From: a virus
DNA: 41,981 nucleotides
Virus record (IMG/VR): IMGVR_UViG_3300029787_000036
Coordinates: 19,414-61,394 of that record
Direction: 5' to 3' (one strand)
The position numbers and the translations under genes are program-made. Positions 25,337 to 33,106 of the stretch are shown here, in pieces (positions within the stretch are counted from its first letter, which is position 1; every line of letters starts with the position of its first letter). The notes beneath the pieces were generated by a model. It searched no databases and was not told where the DNA came from. It saw only the letters and a program-made list of their open reading frames with translations.

Positions 25337-25349
25337 GGGAATTCCCTAA
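25334..25349. repeat. Palindrome copy 6, perfect
   Basis: Perfect TTAGGGAATTCCCTAA, sharing bases with the last CGAACATTA iteron, so a protein on one site would affect the other. Confidence 0.9.
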
Positions 25350-25358
25350 CACAAAAGA

Positions 25359-25389
25359 CTCAGCGCAACACAACTAACTGGTATCAATA
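25359..25389. repeat. 31-bp direct repeat, copy 1
   Basis: Starts CTCAGCGCAACACAACTAAC and is identical to 25410-25440, with a 51-bp period. The pair lies between palindrome copies 6 and 7. Confidence 0.88.
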
Positions 25390-25402
25390 TGGTAACAAGT
25401 TA
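25387..25402. repeat. 16-bp inverted partner of 26161-26176
   Basis: ATATGGTAACAAGTTA, the exact reverse complement of 26161-26176. The two copies bracket the isolated 171-residue gene. Confidence 0.75.
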
Positions 25403-25409
25403 ACAAAGG

Positions 25410-25440
25410 CTCAGCGCAACACAACTAACTGGTATCAATA
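25410..25440. repeat. 31-bp direct repeat, copy 2
   Basis: Identical to 25359-25389; followed six bases later by palindrome copy 7. Confidence 0.88.
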
Positions 25441-25445
25441 ATGTG

Positions 25446-25461
25446 TTAGGGAATTCCCTAA
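25446..25461. repeat. Palindrome copy 7, perfect
   Basis: Perfect TTAGGGAATTCCCTAA at the outer edge of the origin-like region, just beyond the terminator of the 171-residue gene. Confidence 0.9.
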
Positions 25462-25487
25462 GTGAATATTGAATTTTAATTAGGCAC

Positions 25488-25520
25488 AAAAAAACCCCCA
25501 CAGATTTCTCTGCAGGGGTT
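25488..25520 (-). terminator. Rho-independent terminator of the 171-residue gene
   Basis: On the minus strand AACCCCTGCAGA and TCTGTGGGGGTT pair (12 bp with two wobbles) around a GAAA loop, followed by five further Ts. It starts six bases after the stop codon, so the upstream gene is its own unit and does not read into the origin-like region. Confidence 0.9.
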
Positions 25521-25526
25521 AGAGTA

Positions 25527-26042
25527 TTATTCGTCACCAGCTTCATAGATCTTTTCAAAAGCTAGTTCTATTTTCATCAACCTATTTGCATCATCAATGA
25601 AATCATTCTTTTGCAATATCTCACCAGCTTGATAAACGAGATCCCAAAATCTTTGCTCTGGAGATCTTGCCTCGGCTCTCTCTTTGGGAGAAGTTTGATC
25701 TTTCTTTAATTGCTTTCTAAGATCCTTAATCTTACTACCGATTGCCATGCCGAGTTCTCTTTTACGGTTCTTTTCGACTTGATCCAGTTCCTTTGAAGGA
25801 GTTTCCCACAAGGTACGATCCGCAACAGGCCAACCCTTAGTAACAGCAACCCTAACACTTTCATAGTATTCTGGAGTGCAAGTAGATTCACTGTCCTTAG
25901 TATTGGGGCTGAGTAGATCGGTCGGTTTCTTTTTCAGTTCACGTAAAACTTGAATAAGTTTCTTACCATATTTAACGTCGGCAATTAATGCTTTTTCAAA
26001 CTCTGGCTCGATATGGTCGAGAATTGTATTTACTTTTGACAT
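25527..26042 (-). CDS. Isolated unknown protein, candidate regulator
   Basis: 171 residues, helical and highly charged. A central basic stretch (RKRELGMAIGSKIKDLRKQL) and repeated KK/EE pairs suggest nucleic-acid or protein binding; no standard helix-turn-helix is clear. GGAGA lies seven bases before the ATG. The gene is monocistronic, has its own terminator and has palindrome copy 8 about 32 bp upstream of its start. That arrangement suits an autoregulated control or origin-binding protein. No family is recognised. Confidence 0.7.
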   Translation of the reverse strand: MSKVNTILDHIEPEFEKALIADVKYGKKLIQVLRELKKKPTDLLSPNTKDSESTCTPEYYESVRVAVTKGWPVADRTLWETPSKELDQVEKNRKRELGMAIGSKIKDLRKQLKKDQTSPKERAEARSPEQRFWDLVYQAGEILQKNDFIDDANRLMKIELAFEKIYEAGDE

Positions 26043-26073
26043 AATAATGTCTCCTATATTAAGTTAAAATATG

Positions 26074-26090
26074 TTAGGGAAAATCCCTAA
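26074..26090. repeat. Palindrome copy 8 (TTAGGGAAAATCCCTAA)
   Basis: Perfect 7-bp arms (8 bp when the outer G-C pair is counted) with a three-base centre, one base longer than the consensus. It is the only copy between the 171-residue gene and its presumed promoter region. Confidence 0.82.
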
Positions 26091-26128
26091 CACTCGGTCG
26101 GTTTGTCCTTCCGATAAAATCAATGTAG

Positions 26129-26171
26129 CATAACTTGTTACTGTACAGTATGGATAACCATAACTTGTTAC
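26129..26171. repeat. CATAACTTGTTAC direct repeats, 30-bp period
   Basis: Two exact 13-bp copies surround a 12-bp palindrome. The second extends into the 16-bp element at 26161-26176 that recurs inverted at 25387-25402. Probably a protein-binding array upstream of the 171-residue gene. Confidence 0.7.
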
Positions 26172-26347
26172 CATATGTAATTATAAAACACCAAAAAGCA
26201 AACCATACCCACCCCCTATGCCCCACTTTATATTTTTGTGCGTACGCGTATGTATATATACTAATTTACTCAAATATTTTCGTTTTCCCTGAGTTTGACC
26301 CCACCCCCCTCTATATAGGAAGACCCCCCATAGGAGTCCCAAACTAC

Positions 26348-26377
26348 TTTACAAAAAAATTTTTTACGTTATATATT
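26348..26377 (+). promoter_or_regulatory. Candidate rightward promoter of the late operon
   Basis: TTTACA (26348-26353) and TATATT (26372-26377) match five of six consensus bases each with an 18-base spacer. It would give a leader of about 80 bases containing a stem-loop before the small terminase gene. TATACT at 26257-26262 lacks a good minus-35 partner. Confidence 0.45.
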
Positions 26378-26461
26378 GATTTGCGTGGCCTCATTAAAAA
26401 TAGAGGGATTCGTTTTTAATCAACGAGGTTACGCACCAACGGTTAAAACCTGCGAGCGAGA

Positions 26462-27067
26462 ATGACAATAACGGTTGAACCTGAGTTAGGAGTACCTTTA
26501 GATAAGGTCAAACCTTCTTTAGATTTAAAGGAGCGTACTAATGCTGCTGCAAATACAGCTAAAGAATTAGAAGAACATGGGTTGGATACTAGTCCTGGCA
26601 AGGAAGATAAAGATATTGCATCTAAAATATCTGGGGCTTATGCAGAAAACCCTAGTAAAACTTCTAAATCAGTCACTCAAAAGAAGATAGCCACGCTCAC
26701 TCCCGCTTCAATTATATTAACTAATAGTATTTTACAGGAGTTTGGACGTTCTGTAGTAGAAAATTCATTACAAATTCGCCATCTTGTTACTAATAAGTTA
26801 CTCTTAGAAACAGATAATCCTGATCCAAGGGTGCGAATACGGGCGTTGGAGCTGTTAGGAAAGATATCAGACGTAGGATTGTTCGCAGAGAAGTCTGAAG
26901 TAACGGTAACTCATCAGTCAACGGACGATTTAAGAGAGAAATTACGTTCAAAACTAGCAAAATTGGTAAATCCAGAGGAAGAAACCGAAGATGCTGTTGT
27001 TATTAACGGTGAATCTATAGATGTAGACGAGGAATTAGGGTTAAAAGACATAGATGACGGCAGTTGA
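26462..27067 (+). CDS. terS: Terminase small subunit-like protein
   Basis: 201 residues. Its position directly before the large subunit, its size and its helical make-up (LVTNKLLLETDNPDPRVRIRALELLGKISDVGLF, seen in part at 115-145) fit a small terminase, which recognises the packaging site and hands DNA to the motor. The C-terminus is acidic. No classic helix-turn-helix is obvious at the N-terminus. The ribosome site before the ATG is weak. The gene overlaps the large subunit by 14 bp. The assignment rests mainly on position. Confidence 0.65.
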   Translation: MTITVEPELGVPLDKVKPSLDLKERTNAAANTAKELEEHGLDTSPGKEDKDIASKISGAYAENPSKTSKSVTQKKIATLTPASIILTNSILQEFGRSVVENSLQIRHLVTNKLLLETDNPDPRVRIRALELLGKISDVGLFAEKSEVTVTHQSTDDLREKLRSKLAKLVNPEEETEDAVVINGESIDVDEELGLKDIDDGS

Positions 27068-28613
27068 ACCAAATTTTGACTTTTCTGAGGCTGAAGTCCA
27101 GCTTATGTTGGACAATTTAGACCAATATACCCCTGATGAGATGGTAGAAATCGACAGAATGGTCGATGAGTTGGCTACTCGTGGTAAAAACCAGAAAGCC
27201 TATGATGATTTAGTCGCTTTTTGTAAACATATGCAGTCTGATTACATTGTAGGTAAGCATCATAGGTTACTGGCTAACATGTTAATGGACATAGAACAGG
27301 GTAAAAAAGACCGTATTTGCGTGAACATACCCCCTAGACACGGTAAGTCCCAGCTTGTTTCTATTTTCTTTCCAGCATGGTTTTTAGGGCGTAATCCGAA
27401 TAAAAAAGTGATGATGGTGTCACACACGACTGATCTTGCGGTAGATTTTGGTAGGAAAGTACGTAATTTAATTGCCACAGAGGACTATGCTGCTATATTT
27501 CCTACTGTAAAGCTTGCTGTAGACTCTAAATCAGCAGGAAGATGGAATACAAACTCAGGAGGAGAATACTATGCTTGCGGAATCGGTTCCTCTATCGCTG
27601 GTCGTGGTGCTGATCTGTTGCTTGTTGACGATCCTCATTCTGAACAGGATGTTATAAACGGTAACTTTGAAGTCTTTGAGAAGGCATACGACTGGTTTAC
27701 TTTTGGTGCGCGTACTCGTTTGATGCCTAATGGTAGAGTAGCTATTATACAAACACGTTGGCATATGGACGACCTGACAGGGCGTGTTACCAAAGATATG
27801 AGCCAGAACGCTAAGTCTGACCAGTATGAGGTTGTAGAGTTTCCCGCTATATTAAAGGTCGAGGACAAGAAAACTAAGAAAGAGATAGAAAAACCGCTGT
27901 GGCCTGAGTTCTTTGATATGGAAGCCCTGCTGAGAACGAAAGCATCTATGCCCGTGTTTCAGTGGAATGCTCAGTATCAACAGGAACCTACAGCAGAAGA
28001 AGCTTCTATTGTTAAAAGAGAATGGTGGATGAAGTGGAAGAGTGAAGATCCTCCCCCATGTGAATATATTATCATGTCACTGGACGCAGCTGCTGAAACA
28101 CATAACAGAGCTGACTATACGGCATTGACAACGTGGGGAGTGTTCTTAAATGAGAGTGATAGTACATATAATGTGATACTTCTAAATAGTATAAAGAAAC
28201 GTCTGGAGTTCCCTGAGTTAAAAAGTCTGTCGTTAGAAGAGTATGACAGGTGGAGTCCAGACTCATTCATTGTGGAGAAGAAGAGTGCAGGTACAGCTAT
28301 ATATCAGGAGATGAGACGCATGGGTATTCCTGTACAGGAGTATACCCCCCATAGAGGCTCAGGGGATAAGCTAGCGCGTCTAAACTCTGTAACTGATATT
28401 GTATCGTCAGGTTTAGTATGGGTTCCTGATACGCGTTGGGCAGAAGAATTGATAGAAGAGGTTGCAGGATTTCCATTTATGAGTCATGATGACCTCGTGG
28501 ATTCTACTGTTATGGCCTTAATGAGGTTTAGGCAGGGAGGGTTTATACGATTACCGAATGACGAACCCGAAGACATTATATACTTTAAGCAGAGAAAAGG
28601 TGGATATTACTGA
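27054..28613 (+). CDS. terL: Terminase large subunit (packaging ATPase-nuclease)
   Basis: 519 residues. The ATPase has Walker A PPRHGKS (93-99), Walker B LLLVDDPHSEQ (Asp192, Asp193) and the coupling region IIQTRWHMDD. The nuclease domain shows MSLDAAAETHNRADYT (Asp344, Asp354) and SHDDLVDSTVMAL (Asp479, Asp480, Asp483), the RNase H-like acid set. It pumps DNA into the procapsid and makes the headful or site cut. It overlaps the small subunit and is followed within one base by the portal gene. Complete and typical in length. Confidence 0.95.
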   Translation: MTAVEPNFDFSEAEVQLMLDNLDQYTPDEMVEIDRMVDELATRGKNQKAYDDLVAFCKHMQSDYIVGKHHRLLANMLMDIEQGKKDRICVNIPPRHGKSQLVSIFFPAWFLGRNPNKKVMMVSHTTDLAVDFGRKVRNLIATEDYAAIFPTVKLAVDSKSAGRWNTNSGGEYYACGIGSSIAGRGADLLLVDDPHSEQDVINGNFEVFEKAYDWFTFGARTRLMPNGRVAIIQTRWHMDDLTGRVTKDMSQNAKSDQYEVVEFPAILKVEDKKTKKEIEKPLWPEFFDMEALLRTKASMPVFQWNAQYQQEPTAEEASIVKREWWMKWKSEDPPPCEYIIMSLDAAAETHNRADYTALTTWGVFLNESDSTYNVILLNSIKKRLEFPELKSLSLEEYDRWSPDSFIVEKKSAGTAIYQEMRRMGIPVQEYTPHRGSGDKLARLNSVTDIVSSGLVWVPDTRWAEELIEEVAGFPFMSHDDLVDSTVMALMRFRQGGFIRLPNDEPEDIIYFKQRKGGYY

Positions 28614-31003
28614 TGGCTATTGAAAAAGGTTTATACCAAGCCCCCAACGGATTAGACATGGATGATACCGCAGAGGGCGCAGCATTAGAGATAGATATAG
28701 TCAATCCAGATATGGTGACTCTTGATGACGGTAGTATGGAGGTAACGATTATCCCTGACGCGGACGTATCAGATACTATTCCTTTCGATGGTAACATTGC
28801 AGATATTTTAGAGAATAACCAGTTAACAGCGTTGTCGGGTGATTTACTTAGTATGGTAGAGTCCGATATGGACAGTCGCAAAGAGTGGGCTGACATATTT
28901 GTAAAAGGTTTAGATGTATTAGGATTTAAGTACGAGGAACGTACGGATCCTTGGGAGGGAGCTTGTGGAGTGTACTCTACCGTGTTAGCAGAAGCTGCTA
29001 TACGCTTCCAAGCTGAGACTATGAGTGAGACGTTTCCTTCAGCAGGACCAGTAAAAACAAAAATACTTGGTGAGGAGACTAAAGAAAAAGAGGCAGCAGC
29101 CACCCGTGTAAAAGCTGATATGAACTATCAGTTGACAGAGAACATGGTGGAGTATCGCCCAGAACATGAAAGATTGCTGTATAATCTGGGTTTAGCAGGG
29201 TCTGCGTTTAAGAAAGTATACTACGATCCTAATTTAGGTAGACAGTGTGCTATATTTATCCCAGCTGAAGATGTGATTGTCCCCTACGGTGCGTCACACA
29301 TAGAAACAGCAGAACGTGTTACTCATGTGATGCGTAAGACTAAGAACGAGCTGAAGAAGTTACAGGCAGTAGGATTTTACCGTGATATAGACTTGGGAGA
29401 TCCTGAACCCTACCATACCGACATAGAAGAGCGCAAAGCCGAGGAAGGTGGGTATTCCCTTACAGATGATGACCGTTACGCTGTGTATGAGATACACGCT
29501 GACATTGTTATAGATGGGATTGATGACTCTGACGATGAAATCGCTAAACCCTACGTAGTTACCATAGAACGTGGTTCGGGGTCTATTTTAGCCATACGTA
29601 GGAATTATGCCCCTGAAGATACTTTAAAATTAAAGAGACAGCATTTCGTACATTACGTTTATGTGCCAGGATTTGGATTTTATGGGTTAGGACTTATACA
29701 TATTATAGGTGGCTACGCCCGTGCAGGAACCTCCTTGATACGCCAGCTTGTAGATGCTGGTACTCTTGCCAACCTCCCTGGCGGTCTAAAGGCCCGTGGT
29801 CTTCGTATCAAGGGGGACGACACTCCCATAGAACCTGGAGAGTTTAAAGATGTAGACGTGCCATCGGGTAGTATACGTGATAATATTATGCCGTTGCCTT
29901 ATAAAGAACCTAGTCAGACTCTTTTAGCTCTATTGAACCAAATCACGACTGAAGGCAGAAGACTAGGGGCTATTAGTGATATGAACATATCGGATATGTC
30001 TGCTAATGCTCCTGTAGGTACAACACTTGCTCTTTTAGAGAGAACTCTTAAACCTATGGCAGCGGTACAAGCCCGTGTACATTACGCTATGAAGCAGGAG
30101 TTTAAGCTCCTAAAGATGATAATGTCCGAGTATGCCCCTGCAGAATATTCTTATCTCCCTGAAAGAGGTGAGATGACCGCAAGGCAGATTGACTATTCTA
30201 TGGCAGATGTGATCCCTGTCTCCGATCCGAACAGTTCTACTATGGCACAGAGGGTGGTACAGTATCAAGCTGTGCTACAGATGGCTGCTCAGTCACCTCA
30301 GATATACGACTTACCACAGTTACACAGACAGATGATAGAAGTGTTAGGAGTAAAGAACGCTGAGAAGCTTGTGCCGACTAAAGATGATATCAAGCCTTCA
30401 GATCCTGTTAGTGAGAATATGGCAGCTCTACTAGGTAAACCGATGAAAGCATTTATCTATCAAGACCATGAAGCTCATATCGCTACTCATATGGCGTTTA
30501 TGCAGGATCCAATGATTGCCCAGATGATAGGGCAGAACCCACAGGCTAAGAGAATTATGGGTGGATTACAGGCACACATAGCAGAACATCTAGGATTTAA
30601 ATATAGAAAAGATATTGAGCAACGTGTGGGCGCACCACTTCCTGCACCTAATTCAGAGCTGTCTGAAGAGATTGAAGTTAATTTGGCTAGAGTTGTTGCA
30701 GAAGCAGGTAAACAGCTTACACAGGCTAATATGAAACAAGCTGCTCAACAGCAAGCTATGGCTAAAGCGAAAGACCCCGTGATGCAAATGCAACAGGCAG
30801 AAATGCAGATCAAGCAGTCTGAAGTACAGAGAAAAGCTCAGAAGGATGCAGCAGATGCAGCTTTAGATAGAGAGAAGCTTAATCTTGAGAAAACTAAAGT
30901 CCAGATAGACGCTCAAGAAAAAGGAGTCAGGCTACAGGCAGATAAAGTTAAGGAAGATAATAAATTAGATTTAGAACTATTCAAAACAACTAGGAAACAG
31001 TAA
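28613..31003 (+). CDS. Portal protein
   Basis: 796 residues, the usual size of large podovirus-type portals. The core includes WADIFVKGLDVLGFKYEERT near the N-terminus, the helical wing region FVHYVYVPGFGFYGLGLIHI and the stem-like SDMNISDMSANAPVGTTLALLE. The last 100 residues are a Gln/Ala/Lys-rich coiled coil (QQAMAKAKDPVMQMQQAEM), as in portal barrels that extend into the head. It forms the dodecameric DNA gate on which the head is built. It directly follows the large terminase gene, which supports the call. Confidence 0.88.
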   Translation: MAIEKGLYQAPNGLDMDDTAEGAALEIDIVNPDMVTLDDGSMEVTIIPDADVSDTIPFDGNIADILENNQLTALSGDLLSMVESDMDSRKEWADIFVKGLDVLGFKYEERTDPWEGACGVYSTVLAEAAIRFQAETMSETFPSAGPVKTKILGEETKEKEAAATRVKADMNYQLTENMVEYRPEHERLLYNLGLAGSAFKKVYYDPNLGRQCAIFIPAEDVIVPYGASHIETAERVTHVMRKTKNELKKLQAVGFYRDIDLGDPEPYHTDIEERKAEEGGYSLTDDDRYAVYEIHADIVIDGIDDSDDEIAKPYVVTIERGSGSILAIRRNYAPEDTLKLKRQHFVHYVYVPGFGFYGLGLIHIIGGYARAGTSLIRQLVDAGTLANLPGGLKARGLRIKGDDTPIEPGEFKDVDVPSGSIRDNIMPLPYKEPSQTLLALLNQITTEGRRLGAISDMNISDMSANAPVGTTLALLERTLKPMAAVQARVHYAMKQEFKLLKMIMSEYAPAEYSYLPERGEMTARQIDYSMADVIPVSDPNSSTMAQRVVQYQAVLQMAAQSPQIYDLPQLHRQMIEVLGVKNAEKLVPTKDDIKPSDPVSENMAALLGKPMKAFIYQDHEAHIATHMAFMQDPMIAQMIGQNPQAKRIMGGLQAHIAEHLGFKYRKDIEQRVGAPLPAPNSELSEEIEVNLARVVAEAGKQLTQANMKQAAQQQAMAKAKDPVMQMQQAEMQIKQSEVQRKAQKDAADAALDREKLNLEKTKVQIDAQEKGVRLQADKVKEDNKLDLELFKTTRKQ

Positions 31004-31200
31004 TGGCTAAAACCGTCTTTGACGTGCTTAAAGAAAAAATTGAAAGTGACAAAAAACAGGCAACCGAATTTCTTGTATCCGCTGGGGCAAAAGACTTTTC
31101 CCAGTACAAGGAAGTGACTGGTCTTATACGAGGTCTAGAGGCTAGTTTATCATACATGGAAGACCTTTCGCGCAACTATATGGAAGATGAAGATGAATAA
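31003..31200 (+). CDS. Small protein between portal and co-chaperonin
   Basis: 65 residues. A charged helical protein (FDVLKEKIESDKKQATEFLV) with an acidic end, DLSRNYMEDEDE. It shares the A of its ATG with the portal stop and overlaps the GroES-like gene. Small genes at this place often serve head assembly, but no family is recognised. Confidence 0.62.
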   Translation: MAKTVFDVLKEKIESDKKQATEFLVSAGAKDFSQYKEVTGLIRGLEASLSYMEDLSRNYMEDEDE

Positions 31201-31606
31201 AGCAATAAAATTAAAAATAGAAGAAGACGAGAATATAGATATACAGGATGCTTCAGATGAAGATATTGAAGCTCAACTTCCAAAGCCTGTCGGGTATAAA
31301 ATATTAGTGGCTCTACCTGAAGTTGAAAAAACTTACCAGAATACCAACGTTTTGAAGACTGATACTGAAATCCACCATGACTATGTGTTGTCTATTATAG
31401 GACTTGTAGTTGATGTGGGAGAACAGGCGTATCAGGACAAAGAACGTTTTGGTGCTGAACCTTGGTGTAAAACTGGCGATTACGTAATGTTTCGCGCTAA
31501 TAGTGGCACAAGGTTTAAAGTTGGTGGAATTGAATATCGTTTAATGAATGATGATTCAGTAGAAGCCGTAGTCAATGATCCTCGCGGTGTGGCGAGAGCA
31601 ATATAG
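31187..31606 (+). CDS. GroES-like co-chaperonin
   Basis: 139 residues; an ATG six bases further (31193) has better spacing from GGAAG. After an acidic N-terminus of about 30 residues comes a chaperonin-10 fold: PVGYKILVALPEVEKTY, SIIGLVVDVGEQAY and CKTGDYVMFRANSGTRFKVGG. The family's mobile loop is replaced by a TNVLKTDTEIHHDYV stretch. T4 gp31-type proteins cap host GroEL and enlarge its cage for the capsid protein (family knowledge). Position between the portal and the scaffold supports that role. Confidence 0.78.
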   Translation: MKMNKAIKLKIEEDENIDIQDASDEDIEAQLPKPVGYKILVALPEVEKTYQNTNVLKTDTEIHHDYVLSIIGLVVDVGEQAYQDKERFGAEPWCKTGDYVMFRANSGTRFKVGGIEYRLMNDDSVEAVVNDPRGVARAI

Positions 31607-31616
31607 GAAATAAATT

Positions 31617-32648
31617 ATGGCGTTTGAGAAAGTGAATTATGATTTTCCTCACGAGGGAAACAAAAAACCTCAGATAGATATAGAAGATTCTGGGGCTATT
31701 GAGATAGATTTATCTAGTAAAGGTAAAGCTGAAGAGAAAAAAGTAGAACCTGAAGCACCTAAAGAGTTAGAGATTGAGGTCGTTGACGATACTCCGAAGG
31801 CTGACAGAAACCGTAAAGCTTCAGAACCTCCTGAAGATGTAACAGATGATGAGCTTGCAGATTATTCTGAGAAAGTCCGTAAGCGTATTCAACATTTTAG
31901 CAAGGGCTACCACGATGAAAGACGTGCTAAAGAGGTAGCTTTCAGAGAGAAGCAAGAGCTTGAAAGTTTAGCAAAAACTCTTGTTGAAGAGAATAAGAAA
32001 CTAAAAGGTAATGTTAGTAAGAATCAAGAAGCATTACTAGAGCAAGCTAAGAAGAGCGCATCATCTGAGTTAGAAAACGCTCAAAAAGCATATAAAACTG
32101 CCTATGAAGCTGGTGACTCAGACGCTGTAGTTAAAGCACAACAGGACTTAACAAAAGCAGAGATTAAGACAGATAAACTACAAAACTTCAAACTGCCTAC
32201 TTTACAACAAACAGAAACTCCTGTACAACCAGAAACTAAAGGTAGTGTTCCTAATACACAGGCTCAACAGCAAGTCGATGAAAAAGCCGTAGCATGGTCT
32301 CAAAAAAATCCATGGTTTGGCACAGACGATGAAATGACGAGTCTCGCTTTAGGACTACATAATAAGTTAGCGAAGCAGGGGATAAACCTGCAGAGTGATG
32401 AATACTACGAGGCAATAGATACTCGTATGCGCCAACTCTTCCCCGATCAATTTGACGGTGGAGAGGAAAAAATCGAGGCCGAACAGCCTAAGCAAAAGCC
32501 AAATGTGGTCGCACCCGCAACGCGGAGCCTAGCCCCTAAAAAGGTTAAATTATCGAAGACTGCGGTTACAATAGCTAAAAAGTTAGGAGTCCCCCTAGAA
32601 TTATACGCCCAAATGGTTGCAGAAGAAATGAGGAAAAAAAATGGCTGA
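31617..32648 (+). CDS. Scaffolding protein
   Basis: 343 residues, highly charged and helical. Long coiled-coil stretches run from about 70 to 200 (KEVAFREKQELESLAKTLVE and similar), followed by a Gln/Pro linker and a basic C-terminal end (PKKVKLSKTAVTIAKKLG) that would bind the coat protein. This composition and a position between the portal and capsid genes are typical of phage scaffolds, which guide procapsid assembly and then leave. No protease domain is visible. Confidence 0.75.
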   Translation: MAFEKVNYDFPHEGNKKPQIDIEDSGAIEIDLSSKGKAEEKKVEPEAPKELEIEVVDDTPKADRNRKASEPPEDVTDDELADYSEKVRKRIQHFSKGYHDERRAKEVAFREKQELESLAKTLVEENKKLKGNVSKNQEALLEQAKKSASSELENAQKAYKTAYEAGDSDAVVKAQQDLTKAEIKTDKLQNFKLPTLQQTETPVQPETKGSVPNTQAQQQVDEKAVAWSQKNPWFGTDDEMTSLALGLHNKLAKQGINLQSDEYYEAIDTRMRQLFPDQFDGGEEKIEAEQPKQKPNVVAPATRSLAPKKVKLSKTAVTIAKKLGVPLELYAQMVAEEMRKKNG

Positions 32649-33090
32649 AAACAGAATAGATCGTGAACTTACTACTCGTGACAAAACAAGTAGAAAAAAA
32701 GGTTGGCAGCGTCCAGAGGTTTTACCTTCGCCAAACCCAGAAGACGGCTATGTATATCGTTGGATACGAACTAGTACCCAAGGTCAAGTCGATGCCACTA
32801 ATGTTTCCTCTAAACTACGTGAGGGTTGGGAGCCTGTAAAAGCAAGCGCACATCCAGAGATTACGATGGTTACTGTAGAGAATGAAAGATTTGCAGATAA
32901 TATTGTGATTGGCGGTTTAATGCTTTGTAAAGCCCCTCAAGAACTGATTGATGAGCGTACGGCACACTATAATACCCAAACGCAAAATCAAATCCGTTCT
33001 GTTGATAATAACCTCATGCGTGAGAACGACCCTAGAATGCCGTTATTTAATGAACGGAAGTCGAAGGTTACTTTTGGAAAAGGCAATTAA
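32641..33090 (+). CDS. Head-region protein of unknown function
   Basis: 149 residues, overlapping the scaffold gene by 8 bp. It opens with a basic region (DKTSRKKGWQRPEVLPSPNP), followed by YVYRWIRTSTQGQVDATNV and a short domain with GLMLCKAPQELIDERT. No known domain is recognised, but similar proteins stand between scaffold and capsid genes in marine phages. A minor head component or assembly factor is the likely role. Confidence 0.65.
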   Translation: MAENRIDRELTTRDKTSRKKGWQRPEVLPSPNPEDGYVYRWIRTSTQGQVDATNVSSKLREGWEPVKASAHPEITMVTVENERFADNIVIGGLMLCKAPQELIDERTAHYNTQTQNQIRSVDNNLMRENDPRMPLFNERKSKVTFGKGN

Positions 33091-33106
33091 TATTGGAGTC
33101 TAAAAT

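Larger units (their letters stand above)
26091..26461. other. Noncoding control region before the late operon
   Basis: No convincing gene in about 370 bp. It holds two CATAACTTGTTAC direct repeats (26129-26141, 26159-26171), a 12-bp palindrome, TACTGTACAGTA (26139-26150), and several C-tracts (26211-26223, 26299-26309, 26323-26329). An A7T6 tract lies at 26353-26365, and a stem-loop, ATTAAAAA (26393-26400) with TTTTTAAT (26413-26420), follows. Divergent genes start on both sides, so promoters for both should lie here. A packaging (pac or cos) signal beside the small terminase gene is also possible. Confidence 0.55.

Noticed and set aside
26135-26419. Plus-strand frame of 94 codons in the control region
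   Set aside because: No ribosome site, odd composition, and it covers repeats and the candidate promoter.
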